Of a DNA stretch of 64,000 bases, positions 54,603 through 64,000 are shown piece by piece (position 1 is the first letter of the stretch; each line of letters opens with the position of its first letter). This DNA comes from Sophora flavescens (Eukaryota; Streptophyta; Magnoliopsida; Fabales; Fabaceae): positions 233,233,879-233,297,878 of the forward strand of contig CM061062.1 in NCBI GenBank assembly GCA_030762895.1, given 5' to 3'. The notes beneath the pieces were generated by a model. That model was not told where the DNA came from and made no database searches. It saw nothing but the letters and a program-made list of their open reading frames with translations. The position numbers and the translations under genes were made by a program.

Positions 54603-54686
54603 ATGGAGGAACCAATTGCTGAGGAGTTAGATGGAACTCCTTACGAACCAGATGCTGGAGGTCGGGCTGTGATTCATGGCGAGTAG
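54603..54686 (+). pseudogene. EELDG micro-ORF remnant in solo LTR A2
   Basis: 28 codons, ATG to TAG, with EELDGTPYEPDAGGRAV. No stop or frame change among the three family A copies. Confidence 0.45.
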
Positions 54687-54998
54687 AGTATAGACATTGT
54701 GGACAGTGTGTCTAAGGAGTATTTATCTTTCCGCTAAGTATGTCTGTAGTGAAGTTTATGCCTGTGAGGGATCCTACCGAGAGGATACCCTCAACAGTGT
54801 TTTGGTAACGTAATAAATAAACATGTGTGTATGTATATATAGTACTACCTTGGTGTGTTTTAAATTTGAAGAAGTTATATGATAATGATATAAGTTTTAA
54901 TTTTTACGTATTTTCAATAGTAAGCGCGCGATTAAGTAAATAAATATTAAGGTTTTAATGTAATAATACGATGGGGCACATCGGGGTGTCTCACCAAG

Positions 54999-55955
54999 CT
55001 ACTAGCTCAACTCCCACAACAACTCCAAACTGTTCAAGGGACAACTATGCCACCTCAACAGGTAATGAGATGTGATTTCTGTGGAGGAGATCATGATAAT
55101 GGAATATGTGAGGCACCACCTAGTTACCATGAGGAAGCCAATTATATGGGGAACTATGAGCGTCAAGGCAACAACCAATACCCTAACAACTACAACCAAG
55201 GGTGGAGGAATCAAGCAAATTTTGGTTGGAAACAAGATGCCGGACAAGCAAGCAAGCCTCTTCCTACACAACCACCTCAAGACCGGACTTCTATCTTGGA
55301 GAACACTCTCAATCAGTTCATGAAAATGTCCATATCAAACCAGAAAAACACCGATGCTTCTATAAAGAACTTGGAGGTTCAAGTTGGACAGATTGCAAAG
55401 CAACTAGCGGAGCAATCTAGCGACAGTTTTTCAGGTAATACTCAAACTAATCCTAAAGAGCATTGTAAGGCTATTGTTTTGAGGAGTGGTAAAAGTCTTG
55501 AGGAAGAGAGTGGTGAGCCTTTGGTGAAAAATCAGAGAGTTGATGAAAAACCAGAGTCGAGTGCTGGGAAAAAAGAGGAAAAAGGCAAAGAGGTTGTAGT
55601 AAAGGAGGAAGACCGGACTTATGTGAAGTTCCCGTATCCTCATTTGAGCAAGAAAAAGGAGAAGGAAGAACAGTTTGCCAAGTTTCTTGACATCTTCAAG
55701 AGGTTACAGATTAACATACCCTTTGCTGAAGCACTAGAGCAGATGCCCACTTATGCAAAGTTCATGAAGGAGTTGCTCACGAAGAAAAGAAGGTTCAAAG
55801 AAGGTGAGACTGTTGCCTTGACAGAAGAGTGTAGTGCGATACTTCAAAGGAAGCTACCTCCAAAGCTTAAAGATCCTGGTAGTTTTACGATTGCACTATT
55901 GGGAGTGTTGCTATTGGGAAAGCCTTGTGTGACTTGGGAGCGAGTATCAATTTGA
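54999..55955 (+). pseudogene. Element G gag C-terminal part to protease start (Athila)
   Basis: It continues the capsid frame: LLAQLPQQLQ, then the Athila nucleocapsid finger CDFCGGDHDNGIC (C-x2-C-x3-H-x4-C). An Asn/Gln-rich stretch, the coiled-coil-like DASIKNLEVQVGQIAKQLAEQ, CKAIVLRSGKSLEEE and a Lys/Glu-rich linker follow, then YPHLSKKKEKEEQFAKFLDIFKRLQINIPFAEAL and LPPKLKDPGSFTI. A small deletion near 55890 shifts the frame just before the protease active site. Confidence 0.92.
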
Positions 55956-56550
55956 TGCCGCTTTCAATTTTGAACAAGCTTGGAGGTGGTGAGGTGAAAC
56001 CAATAAGGATGTCATTGCAACTAGCCGATAGATCAATCAAGTGTCCTTATGGTATTTTGGAAGATGTCTTGGTTAAAGTGGACAAGTTTATCTTCCCAGC
56101 GGATTTTGTGATACTAGACATGGAGGAGGATGCAGAAGTTCCACTTATATTGGGGAGACCTTTTCTAGCAACTGGTCGTGCTTTGATAGATGTACAAAAG
56201 GGCCAACTTCAACTTAGAGTGCAAGATGAAGAGGTCACTTTTAATGTATTTGAAGCTATGCATCGCCCGAGTGATGAAGAGAGTTGTTTCCGCATGGACC
56301 TTGTGGAAGTAGTGGCTAAAGAAGCCTTTGCACAGCAGCACCATTCCTCTACTTTTGAGAAGGTAATTGTGAATTCTATTGAAAATCTTGATGAGGAAGA
56401 GGAGAAGGAAATATAAGATTGTTTGTGTGATCTGGAAGCTCAACCCAAGTAACTTGTTGTCAACACTAAGAAGGAAGAGCTCAAAAAGGATGAAGTCCAA
56501 GAGAAGCTCGAGTTAGAGCTTAAGCCTCTACCTCCCCACTTGAAGTATGT
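55925..56550 (+). pseudogene. Element G aspartic protease (Athila)
   Basis: In the new frame: CDLGASINLMPLSI, where DLGAS is the Athila form of the catalytic D-S/T-G. The flap region and PLILGRPFLATGRALIDVQKGQL follow, then a linker with stops at 56414-56416 and 56453-56455. The product would mature Gag-Pol. The catalytic Asp is kept. Confidence 0.88.
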
Positions 56551-57796
56551 CTTTCTTGGTGAGAATGATGAAGACCCTGTCATAGTGAGCAATGTATTGT
56601 CCAAATTGGAAGAGGATAAACTTGTAAGGGTGCTTCGAGAGCATAAAATAGCTATTGGATGGTCCATCTCAGATTTGAAAGGTATTAGCCCCACGTTTTG
56701 TATGCACAAGATCATGATGGAGGATGAATTTAAACCGGTGGTCCAACCGCAGAGGAGGATCAATCCTAAAATGAAAGAAGTGGTAAGGAAGGAGGTGCTG
56801 AAACTCCTTGAAGCTGGAATGATCTATCCGATTTCCGATAGTGCTTGGGTGAGTCCGGTACAAGTGGTTCCAAATAAAGGTGGCATGACCATCGTGCACA
56901 ACGAGAAGAATGAGTTGATCCCAACTAGAACGGTCACCGGTTGGTGAATGTGTATAGATTACCGGAAGCTAAACCAAGCTACTAGGAAGGATCACTTCCC
57001 ACTTCCATTCATGGACCAGATGTTGGAGAGGTTGGCCGGGCAAGCGTATTATTGTTTCTTGGATGGTTATTCGGGTTATAACCAAATTGCGGTTAACCCG
57101 GAAGACCAAGAGAAAACTGCATTCACATGCCCTTTTGGAGTTTTTGCCTATCGGAAGATGCCTTTCGGACTTTGTAATGCGCCTGCGACATTTCAAAGGT
57201 GCATGCTTTCCATTTTCTCTGATATGGTAGAAAAATACATTGAAGTTTTCATGGATGATTTTTCTGTTTTCGGTTCCTCTTATGATAATTATTTGTCTAA
57301 CCTTGCTGTTGTGTTAAAGAGGTGCATGGACACCAATTTAGTCTTAAATTGGGAGAAGTGTCATTTTAAGGTGCAGGAAGGCATTGTGCTTGGGCACAAA
57401 ATTTTAGCTAAGGGGACCGAAGTGGATAAATCCAAGATTGATGTGATTGAGAAACTACCTCCACCAGTGAATGTCAAGGGTGTGAGGAGTTTCCTTGGGC
57501 ATACAGGATTTTACCGGCGGTTCATCAAGGACTTCTCAAAGATAGCCAAGCCGTTGTGTAGCCTTTTGAACAAGGGCACTCCATTTGTGTTTGATACTGC
57601 TTGTCTTACCTCTTTTCAGATTTTGAAAGACAAGTTGATCACTGCTCCCATTCTTGTTGCACCCAACCGGGAGTCACCATTTGAATTAATGTGTGATGCT
57701 AGTGACTACGCGGTTGGGGCAGTTTTGGGACAGCGGAGGGAAAAAAAATCCATGTCATTCACTATGCTAGCAAGGTTCTCAATGAGAACCAAGTAA
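56551..57796 (+). pseudogene. Element G reverse transcriptase (Athila)
   Basis: It runs in the protease frame through VLREHKIAIGWSISDLKGISPTFCMHKI and RRINPKMKEVVRKEVLKLLEAGMIYPISDSAWVSPVQVVPNKGG, to TGA at 56945-56947 (the family has Arg, CGA). Then MCIDYRKLNQATRKDHFPLPFMDQML, FLDGYSGYNQIAV, MPFGLCNAPATFQRCM, the intact catalytic box FMDDFSVFG near 57250, and the connection FLGHTGFYRRFIKDFSKIA. The frame breaks at a run of eight A near 57740, at the start of RNase H. Confidence 0.94.
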
Positions 57797-59406
57797 ATTA
57801 TGCAACAACTGAAAAAGAGTTGCTAGACTTAGTGTTTGCATTGGAAAAATTTCGTTCCTACTTAATTGGTTCACAAGTCACTGTTTTTACTGATCATGCT
57901 GCAATTAAATATTTGTTGACTAAGTTAGATTCTAAACCAAGACTCATAAGATGGATTCTGTTGTTGCAGGAGTTTGACTTAGTCATCAAGGACAAAAAGG
58001 GCAGCGAGAATGTGGTGGCTGACCACTTGTCCCGGTTGGTGAATGAAGAGGTGGCTGCAAAAGAGAAGGACATTCGGGATGAGTTCCCGGATGAGGCTTT
58101 ACTTCTGGTGCATGAAAGACCATGGTTTGCCGACATGGCAAATTTCAAGGCAGCCAATATTGTTCCAGAGCACCTCACTTGGCAACAAAAGAAGAAATTC
58201 TTCCGGGATGCCAACCATTTCATGTGGGATGACCCATTTCTGTTCAAGGTTGGACCGGATGGCTTATGGAGGAGGTGTGTTAGTCAAGAGGAAGCAAGGA
58301 AAATTTTGTGGCATTGCCATAACTCTCCATATGGTGGACATTACAATGGGGATAGGACAGCTGCAAAGGTCTTCCAATCTGGGCTCTTTTGGCCCTCAAT
58401 ATTCAAGGACTATTACAATCATGTGAAGAGTTGTGACAAGTGCCAAAGGACCGGGAACATTTCAAAAAGGGATGAGATGCCACTGCAGAACATATTGGAG
58501 GTTGAGGTATTTGATTGCTGGGGCATAGACTTTATGGGTCCACTTCCACCTTCATTCTCCAATAAATATATCTTGGTGGCGGTGGACTATGTTTCCAAAT
58601 GGGTGGAGGCCATTGCAACACAGAAGAATGATGCCCAGACAGTGATTAAATTCATCAAGAAGAACATCTTTGCCCGGTTCGGTGTTCCAAGGGTCCTTAT
58701 AAGTGATGGGGGATCTCACTTTTGCAACTCACAACTGAGAAATGTGTTGACCAAATATGATGTGAGGCATAAGGTGGCATCCCCATATCATCCGCAAACA
58801 AATGGGCAAGCGGAGGTCTCCAACCGGGAGATTAAGAAAATTCTGGAAAAGTCTGTGACCGTTTCAAGAAGAGATTGGGCAAGGAAGCTTGACGATGCCT
58901 TGTTGGCTTACCGGACTGCACTGAAAACTTCTGTGGGGTTATCTCCGTTTCAGATGGTCTATGGGAAGGAATGTCATCTACCTGTAGAGTTGGAGCATCG
59001 AGCCTTTTAGGCATTGAAGTTCTTGAATTTTGATGCCACTCTGGCGGGTGAGAAAAGAGTCAATCAGTTGTATGAATTAGAGGAAATGCGCCATAATGCA
59101 TATGAGAATGCAGCCATTTACAAGAAACGAGTCAAGACCTACCATGACAAGAAAATCGTGATGAAAACATTTCAGTCGGGACAACAAGTTCTATTATTCA
59201 ATTCCCGGCTGAGATTGTTTCCGGGGAAGTTGAAGTCTAAGTGGTCGGGACCGTTCATTGTCAAGGAAGTCTCACCCCATGAAGCTATAGAAGTGGGGGA
59301 TCCTACTTCAAAAAGTACCTTCAAAGTCAATGGCCAAAGGCTCAAGGCCTACTTGGGTGGTGACATCGAGAGATTGATCTCAGCTGTGCACCTTCATGAT
59401 CCTTGA
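57797..59406 (+). pseudogene. Element G RNase H and integrase (Athila)
   Basis: One frame with a single stop. RNase H: VFALEKFRSYLIGSQVTVFTDHAAIKYLL, ENVVADHLSRL. Integrase: zinc region HCHNSPYGGHYNGDRTAAKVFQSGLFWP and CDKCQRTGNIS. The catalytic core has DFMGPLP, ISDGGSHFCN and an ASPYHPQTNGQAEVSNREIKKILEK motif with the expected DDE spacing. C-terminal region: FNSRLRLFPGKLKSKWSGPF to HLHDP. TAG at 59008-59010 replaces the Trp usually found in HxAxWALK. Catalytic residues look present. No chromodomain, as expected for Athila. Confidence 0.94.
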
Positions 59407-61281
59407 GATCACCTACCCGTCAAGCTAGTGACGTTGAAGAAGCGCTTATTGGGAGGCAACCCAAATTATCTGTCCCTTTCCTTTTCGTTTTTTAATTTGA
59501 CTCTTGAATAATTTGAGAAGATCAAGAGGAAAAATATTATAGATTAATAGGTTTGTTAAGTGTTTTCAGGGTAAGAAGGAAGGAGATGCAAAAAGGGCAA
59601 GGACAAGCACAGTCAGCAGCCATCACGCCCAAGCCGTGACACTGGTCACGGTCGTGATAGGCCAGTCATGAAGATCAGAAAAGATCACGGCCCAACCGTG
59701 ATCCCCATCATGGGCGTGATGGGAGGACCCTGAAGATCAGAGAGCATCACAGCCTAGCCGTGATGGAGGTCACGATCGTGACAGGCTACCCCTATGGACC
59801 AAAATGCATCATGGCCTGCCCGTGATAAGCATCACGACCGTGACCCAATTTTTATGCAATTCCTTCTGACTAGGCATGTGAGCCAGCACCCGCTACCGCC
59901 TCGGTAAGTCGTTCCATTTTTTCTCCTCTCTCCGACTTGATTGTTTATATTGGGGACAATGTAAATTTTTAAGCTTGGGGTAGGGGTATTTTTGCATACT
60001 TGTGCATTTTGCATGTTGCATTCATACCGGCATAGCTTTGCATGATCACATGATTAGATTGCCCCTTGTTTAGATGTTGCATCCGATTGTGAGAACTAAG
60101 TGCCAAATAAATTGAGATAGTGAACATTTGAACCCAATTTTTTTATTCTTGTGATAAGGCTACAAATGAAAATTGCTTGAGATAATCTTTGATAGTTGAT
60201 AATTAGCATGTGGTTCTGTAGATTCGTGTTTCTCATTGATTCCTAAACTACTAAATGTGAGATTTTTGAGCCAAAAAGGGATACTCACTAAACATACCCC
60301 ATTCCTTGTGATAGAGTGTTATTCCTCTTGGATGGTATTCTCTAGAACTTGACTTGAAACCGTTTTGAAGCTTAAAGATTTTTGAAAACATTTTTGAAAA
60401 TGATTGAGGCACTAGGTATCCTTCCGGCCTTTTGAGCTTTGAATGACTAAATGCTACCCCTTAGTTGCCCAATTTTGAACCTACATGAATAAAATACTTT
60501 TCTTGGTACCTCAAATTTCTTTGATGAATATGCTTGGTAGGGCACTTTTTAAAGTATTAAAAAAGGGTAAAAAGGTAGTTGAAAAAGTATGGGATGAGAA
60601 AATCAGAAAAATATTTCTCTTGAGCTGAAAAATCTCCCCTTCTCCAAAAAAAAAGAAAAAAAAAGAAATATATATGGAGAAGGGGATGACAAAAAGAAAA
60701 GAAAGAAATAAAAGAAAAAGAAAGAAAGAAAGAAAGGTGGCAAAAGTGAATCGAAACCCAAAAGGGCATTTTAGAAGGTGTCATGATTTGCAATGTGTGA
60801 TATTGTGCTTAGCCTTTTGAAACGTCCTTTTCTTGATTTCCCCACCTAACGATTAATCCCATGGCCCCGTTACAACCAAAGCAAAAGACCTCTTGATTCT
60901 TAATTGTTTTCATTAATAAAGTAGAGATTTGGTTGATAGTCAAGCCTATGGTAGAATTCATTCCTTGAGGAAAATGGAGCGAATTGTCATATATCCTTGA
61001 ACACTTGAGTGAGGCGAGAAAGAGAGCCAAGCAAATTAACAAGCTTGGGGTGATCTTCAGGTGAGAAAGAGTGCCCGAATCAGTGAGAATACGAGTCTAA
61101 GAAACCTAAGCTTGTAATTGGACTTGAAATTGATTGTCCCTTGCTGAATTATTTGAAAATGCCTATTACTTGGATTAGTTACTACTCGGGTTCTTGGTTC
61201 ACTATCCATGCTTTGATTATTTATCTTTTCTGGCCTTAGTGATTGCTTGAGGACAAGCAAATGAATAAGCTTGGGGTGATT
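59407..61281 (+). mobile_element. Element G 3' spacer, from pol to the polypurine tract
   Basis: 1.9 kb, noncoding. It starts with the conserved block AAGCGCTTATTGGGAGGCAACCC (59441-59463), shared with F. It then has a palindrome cluster (about 59620-59850), AT-rich sequence, an A/G-rich simple repeat at about 60650-60735 (GAAA units), a second block AAGCTTGGGG (61024) and the polypurine tract AAGCTTGGGGTGATT (61267-61281) next to the LTR. There is no envelope-like ORF, although some Athila elements have one here. Confidence 0.85.
59620..59850 (+). repeat. Second palindrome cluster of element G, after pol (degenerate)
   Basis: Four decayed pairs such as TCACGGCCCAACCGTGA (about 59684) with ATCATGGGCGTGAT, and TCACAGCCTAGCCGTGA (about 59747) with TCACGATCGTGA. 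It starts about 150-180 bp after the AAGCGCTT block, the same relative place as the second cluster in F. Confidence 0.82.
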
Positions 61282-61983
61282 TGATAGTATGATTTTGCAT
61301 CATATTTCATGTACATTTTTGCATGCATTTTCATATAGTTTAGGCATGATTAGTTTGATTTTTATTAGTTTTTACCTTGGAACGGGTGAGGCGGTTCTTG
61401 GTGTTGTTTTGCAGGAATTTAAGGAAAAATGCTCAAGATTAGCCATGATGGAGCTTGGATGAAGACAGGGCTTGAAAAGTGAAGAAAATGACCCAAGCAG
61501 AGCCTATCACGGCCTAGCCGTGATGACCATCACGGCCGTGATCGAGCAATAATTGAGAAGAAAGAAGGCAAAAGTCAGAAGCTGTCACGGCCTAGCCGTG
61601 ATGCCCATCACGGCCGTGACAGGTTAATTGAGTCAGAACCCTCTTAAGCAGAATCTGTCACGGTCTAACCGTGATGCCCATCACGGCCGTGACAGACCAA
61701 TTGGTGAAGGCAGAAGCTATCACGGCCTGCCCGTGATGAGCATCACGGCCGTGATCCTCCAAAATTTGAAAGCGTGCCAAGGCAGAAAGCGTCACGGTCT
61801 GGCCGTGATGGCCATCATGGCCGTGACGCGAGTCCTGATCTATATAGAGGCACGGGCAGAACAGAGAAAAACAGTTTTGAAACCCTCAAACACTCTCTCT
61901 GAACCAGGGGCAGCTGCACAAGGATTCCATGGAGTCTCTTCTCCTTTTCATCTCTATTTCTTTGGTTTTGGCTATGATCATGA
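61282..61983 (+). mobile_element. Element G 3' LTR, part left of the nested solo LTR H
   Basis: It starts TGATAGTATGATTTTGC and matches 48055 onward. Palindrome cluster at 61507-61826 with five full pairs. TATA box at 61840-61849. Interrupted at CATGA by element H. Confidence 0.95.
61507..61826 (+). repeat. Palindrome cluster of LTR G (3' copy)
   Basis: Five complete pairs of gapped and ungapped palindromes, gapped sites at 61507, 61585, 61658, 61720 and 61792. The third pair (TCACGGTCTAACCGTGA with ATCACGGCCGTGA) is reduced to one site in the 5' LTR. Confidence 0.92.
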
Positions 61984-63388
61984 TGTTGGGAATTTGCGTA
62001 TAAAAAAAAATAAAACGCAGCGGAAAAATTCCCATCGAAGGATCCATGCGAATGGTCATGATTCATGATTAGAAAGTTTACCTCTTGAAGCGATGGTTGT
62101 TGGTTGAAATTCGTCTATCACGAACACCGCACGAACGGTGTCTCCAGAGGTATCCACACGAGCGGACTCCGTGAACGTCCAACGTCACGAACCTGAAGCG
62201 TCTCTGCCTTGCAGTGCTAGCTTCAAAACCGAGACTTACTGTTCACTCTTACTCTCTCTGTGCGGCTAGGGTATCAACCTTGTGTGCACAACAACTTAAG
62301 TGTTCTACTTATGGTAGCGCCTCCTTAAGTGAGTTAGTGATCAGCACTTGACCTAAGCCCATGTACTATGCGCTAGGCCCAATAGGAAAGTCCAACTCTC
62401 CTTTTAATGCTTCTTTTAATCCGCTCTTATGTGTGTGACCCTATAGGTTCCCAAAACATTAGCAGTAACATTAAATCCCATTTAATATTACAAACAGTGA
62501 GCGGTATCTAGCAATACATCACTGCTACCTAAGTAGTGAGAAAGTCAGTGATTTGACGAAACCTTTCTGTGACAATTATTCATGTGCATTATTATCCCTT
62601 TTTCCATATATCTATATTGAACACAAGGCATAGAATGTGTCACCCTTGTATGGTTCAATATCATGTTCCCTGATACCCGAGTAGACTTAACAACAAATGA
62701 GGTCAATATCTCATATTGACTCATTTCAGCATGGCCATGCATTTTACAGTCTCACTCTATCAGGGGGCCCACAGATATTACTCCTGTCATGTAGGAGGGA
62801 CAAATTCCATCTAGGTCACTCACATCCCTCTGCATGGCTCGTGGTATGCCCAATGACCGTCTTTATAATCATCCTATTACAGATGACGTTTGACGATATT
62901 AAAGCACACGACTCCTCATGTAGGGATCGTAGTGATTTCAGGTCGAAGGATTGTATGCACCATTGTCACTATGAGAACTACTTATGACACTCACATAACG
63001 CTCCATGTAGTGTTCTCATGGTGGGTCAATCCAGTACATCATTACCTTAATGTGTACCTATGTGGCGACTCGATATCTCATATGCATGACCCGTGAGATA
63101 TGGTCATCAGTCTGCACACATAATAGTCTCAATTGTATTATTATTGTCCTTATTAATAAAATACTTGACTACGGATATTTAAGAATAGGATTTCATTGTT
63201 CAATAGTGTCTCACGATCAAGTCATATACTTGATATTCTATTAAACTGAAATCTCTATTCTAAGGACTTTATTATGTTTAAACAAGTAACACAATAAACT
63301 GGAATGCCTCATATCATATATATATAAAATAGCAAGATACAAATGTAAGTCTAAAGAAATACATTGGCCTCTAGGGCTTACACCAACA
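61984..63388 (-). mobile_element. Solo LTR H (1405 bp), Ty1/copia type
   Basis: Plus strand TGTTGGGAATTTGCG to CTTACACCAACA; on the minus strand it reads TGTTGGTGTAAGCCCTAGAGG to CGCAAATTCCCAACA. Those are ends and an overall layout like Angela/Tork-group copia LTRs (TATATATAT on the minus strand near 63320). A perfect 5-bp duplication CATGA flanks it (61979-61983 and 63389-63393). No primer site, polypurine tract or coding sequence is next to it, so it is a solo LTR. The minus orientation is inferred from the CCCTAGAGGCC start and the TATA-like run. Confidence 0.85.
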
Positions 63389-64000
63389 CATGAGTAGCTA
63401 AACCCCCATTGTTGGGATTAGATGTAGCTATTTCTGAATTTTCCATGTATTTGATTTGATCTTGTAATACAGTTTTTGCTTCATTATGAGTGATTGATTT
63501 CCATGATTAATGCTTGTTGTGGCGTGATCCCCCATGACTTGATCATTGTTTTAGTATGCAATTGGAAAATTCGTATTAGAACTAGAACTGAAATCAACCA
63601 CCTAGTAAACCTTGTATCTAGGAATGGAACTATGTTTATTAGCAATCGTGTAATCCCTAATCATCATGCAAATTCATTAATCTAGGCCGCCTAAGGAATT
63701 AGGGTCTATTAGTGTATTTAGGCTCTTGTCATCTGAGGAATCAGGGCTTGAGTAATCTAGTGGATTGATTGTCATATTTGAAGTAGAAACTGTTTATTAG
63801 TCATTTCATTGCATGGGGATGAAGTTTGGTGAACCTAATCCCAACATCTTTTAGATATTTGAAGAATCCTTTTAACTGCCTTCCAAGTGTTCGACAGAAA
63901 TTCTCAAAGAACTTTTCCTTTGATTTTGTTTGTTTTGGTCTTGATAATTAGTATAGAACTCCCTTCAATCCAAATATTCGCTTAGATAGTAATTGATTCG
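63389..64000 (+). mobile_element. Element G 3' LTR, part right of H, cut by the window end
   Basis: It matches 48827-49440 of the 5' LTR. By comparison with that copy, about 100 bp of LTR remain beyond the window, so the right target duplication of G cannot be read. Confidence 0.94.

Larger units (their letters stand above)
50650..54993 (+). mobile_element. Solo LTR of family A (A2, 4344 bp)
   Basis: A complete LTR, almost identical to 2483-6824, with no interior on either side and a perfect 5-bp duplication in the gag of element G. It arose by insertion followed by LTR-LTR recombination. It holds the palindrome cluster (53275-53383), the ten-unit array (about 53837-54357) and the EELDG micro-ORF (54603-54686). 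It defines the true ends of LTR A. Confidence 0.97.

Noticed and set aside
60557..60793. Phe/Ser-rich frame near the GAAA simple repeat of element G
   Set aside because: It is the translation of a purine-rich simple repeat and its flanks.
13227..63393. C and H share the same target duplication CATGA
   Set aside because: Five-base identity between two insertions of different superfamilies is likely chance.

Overview
This window looks like a repeat-rich, gene-poor stretch of a flowering plant chromosome, probably a eudicot. The element families, the tRNA-Met and tRNA-Asp primer sites, the TATA-type LTR promoters and the AT-rich base composition all fit that. I found no intact host gene. Almost every base belongs to a nested stack of retrotransposons: Ty3/gypsy of the Tekay (Del) and Athila groups, Ty1/copia of the SIRE/Maximus group, a second copia LTR, and L1-type LINEs. 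One small terminal-inverted-repeat DNA transposon carries a captured piece of a host gene.

Layout from left to right. 1-6824 is Tekay-like element A: the end of its 5' LTR, a 1.2 kb deleted interior and a complete 4.3 kb 3' LTR. 6825-7796 is the 3' part of another LTR, E, facing right and holding a conserved acidic ORF. 7797-13231 plus 29580-32733 is Tekay-like element B on the minus strand: a decayed gag-pol and a 4.18 kb 5' LTR. The B LTR is split by element C (13232-29574, target duplication CATGA). C is an internally deleted Tekay-like element, and its own 3' LTR is split by F (20457-26310, target duplication ATGGG), a minus-strand, non-autonomous Athila relative. 32734-33945 is D, a gypsy protease/RT fragment into which B inserted. 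33946-34165, 44522-45785 and 46819-47639 are pieces of one minus-strand LINE. It is split by the SIRE-type copia element I (34166-44516, with an envelope-like region) and by the gene-carrying DNA transposon (45786-46818). 47640-48054 is the 3' end of a second LINE copy. 48055 to the window end is Athila element G. Its gag is split by a solo LTR of family A (50650-54993, target duplication CCAAG) and its 3' LTR by a solo copia LTR, H (61984-63388, target duplication CATGA).

Insertion order read from the nesting: D before B; B before C and E; C before F; E before A. Separately, the LINE came before I and the DNA transposon, and G came before the solo LTRs A2 and H. None of the elements looks fully competent. 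Their pol genes carry stops, several of them at positions where the family has Trp (TGG read as TGA or TAG), together with frameshifts and large internal deletions.

Two signals go beyond routine repeat annotation. First, the LTRs of B and E, which face opposite ways, encode a homologous protein of about 130-160 residues in the sense direction, with a short conserved domain and an acidic tail. Families A and C keep what may be a C-terminal remnant. Second, the two Athila-type elements F and G carry clusters of alternating gapped palindromes with 3-nt centres at two matching places: just upstream of the LTR TATA box, and in the spacer after pol. One of these palindromes, TCACGGC-NNN-GCCGTGA, also occurs in the LTR of the unrelated Tekay-like family A.
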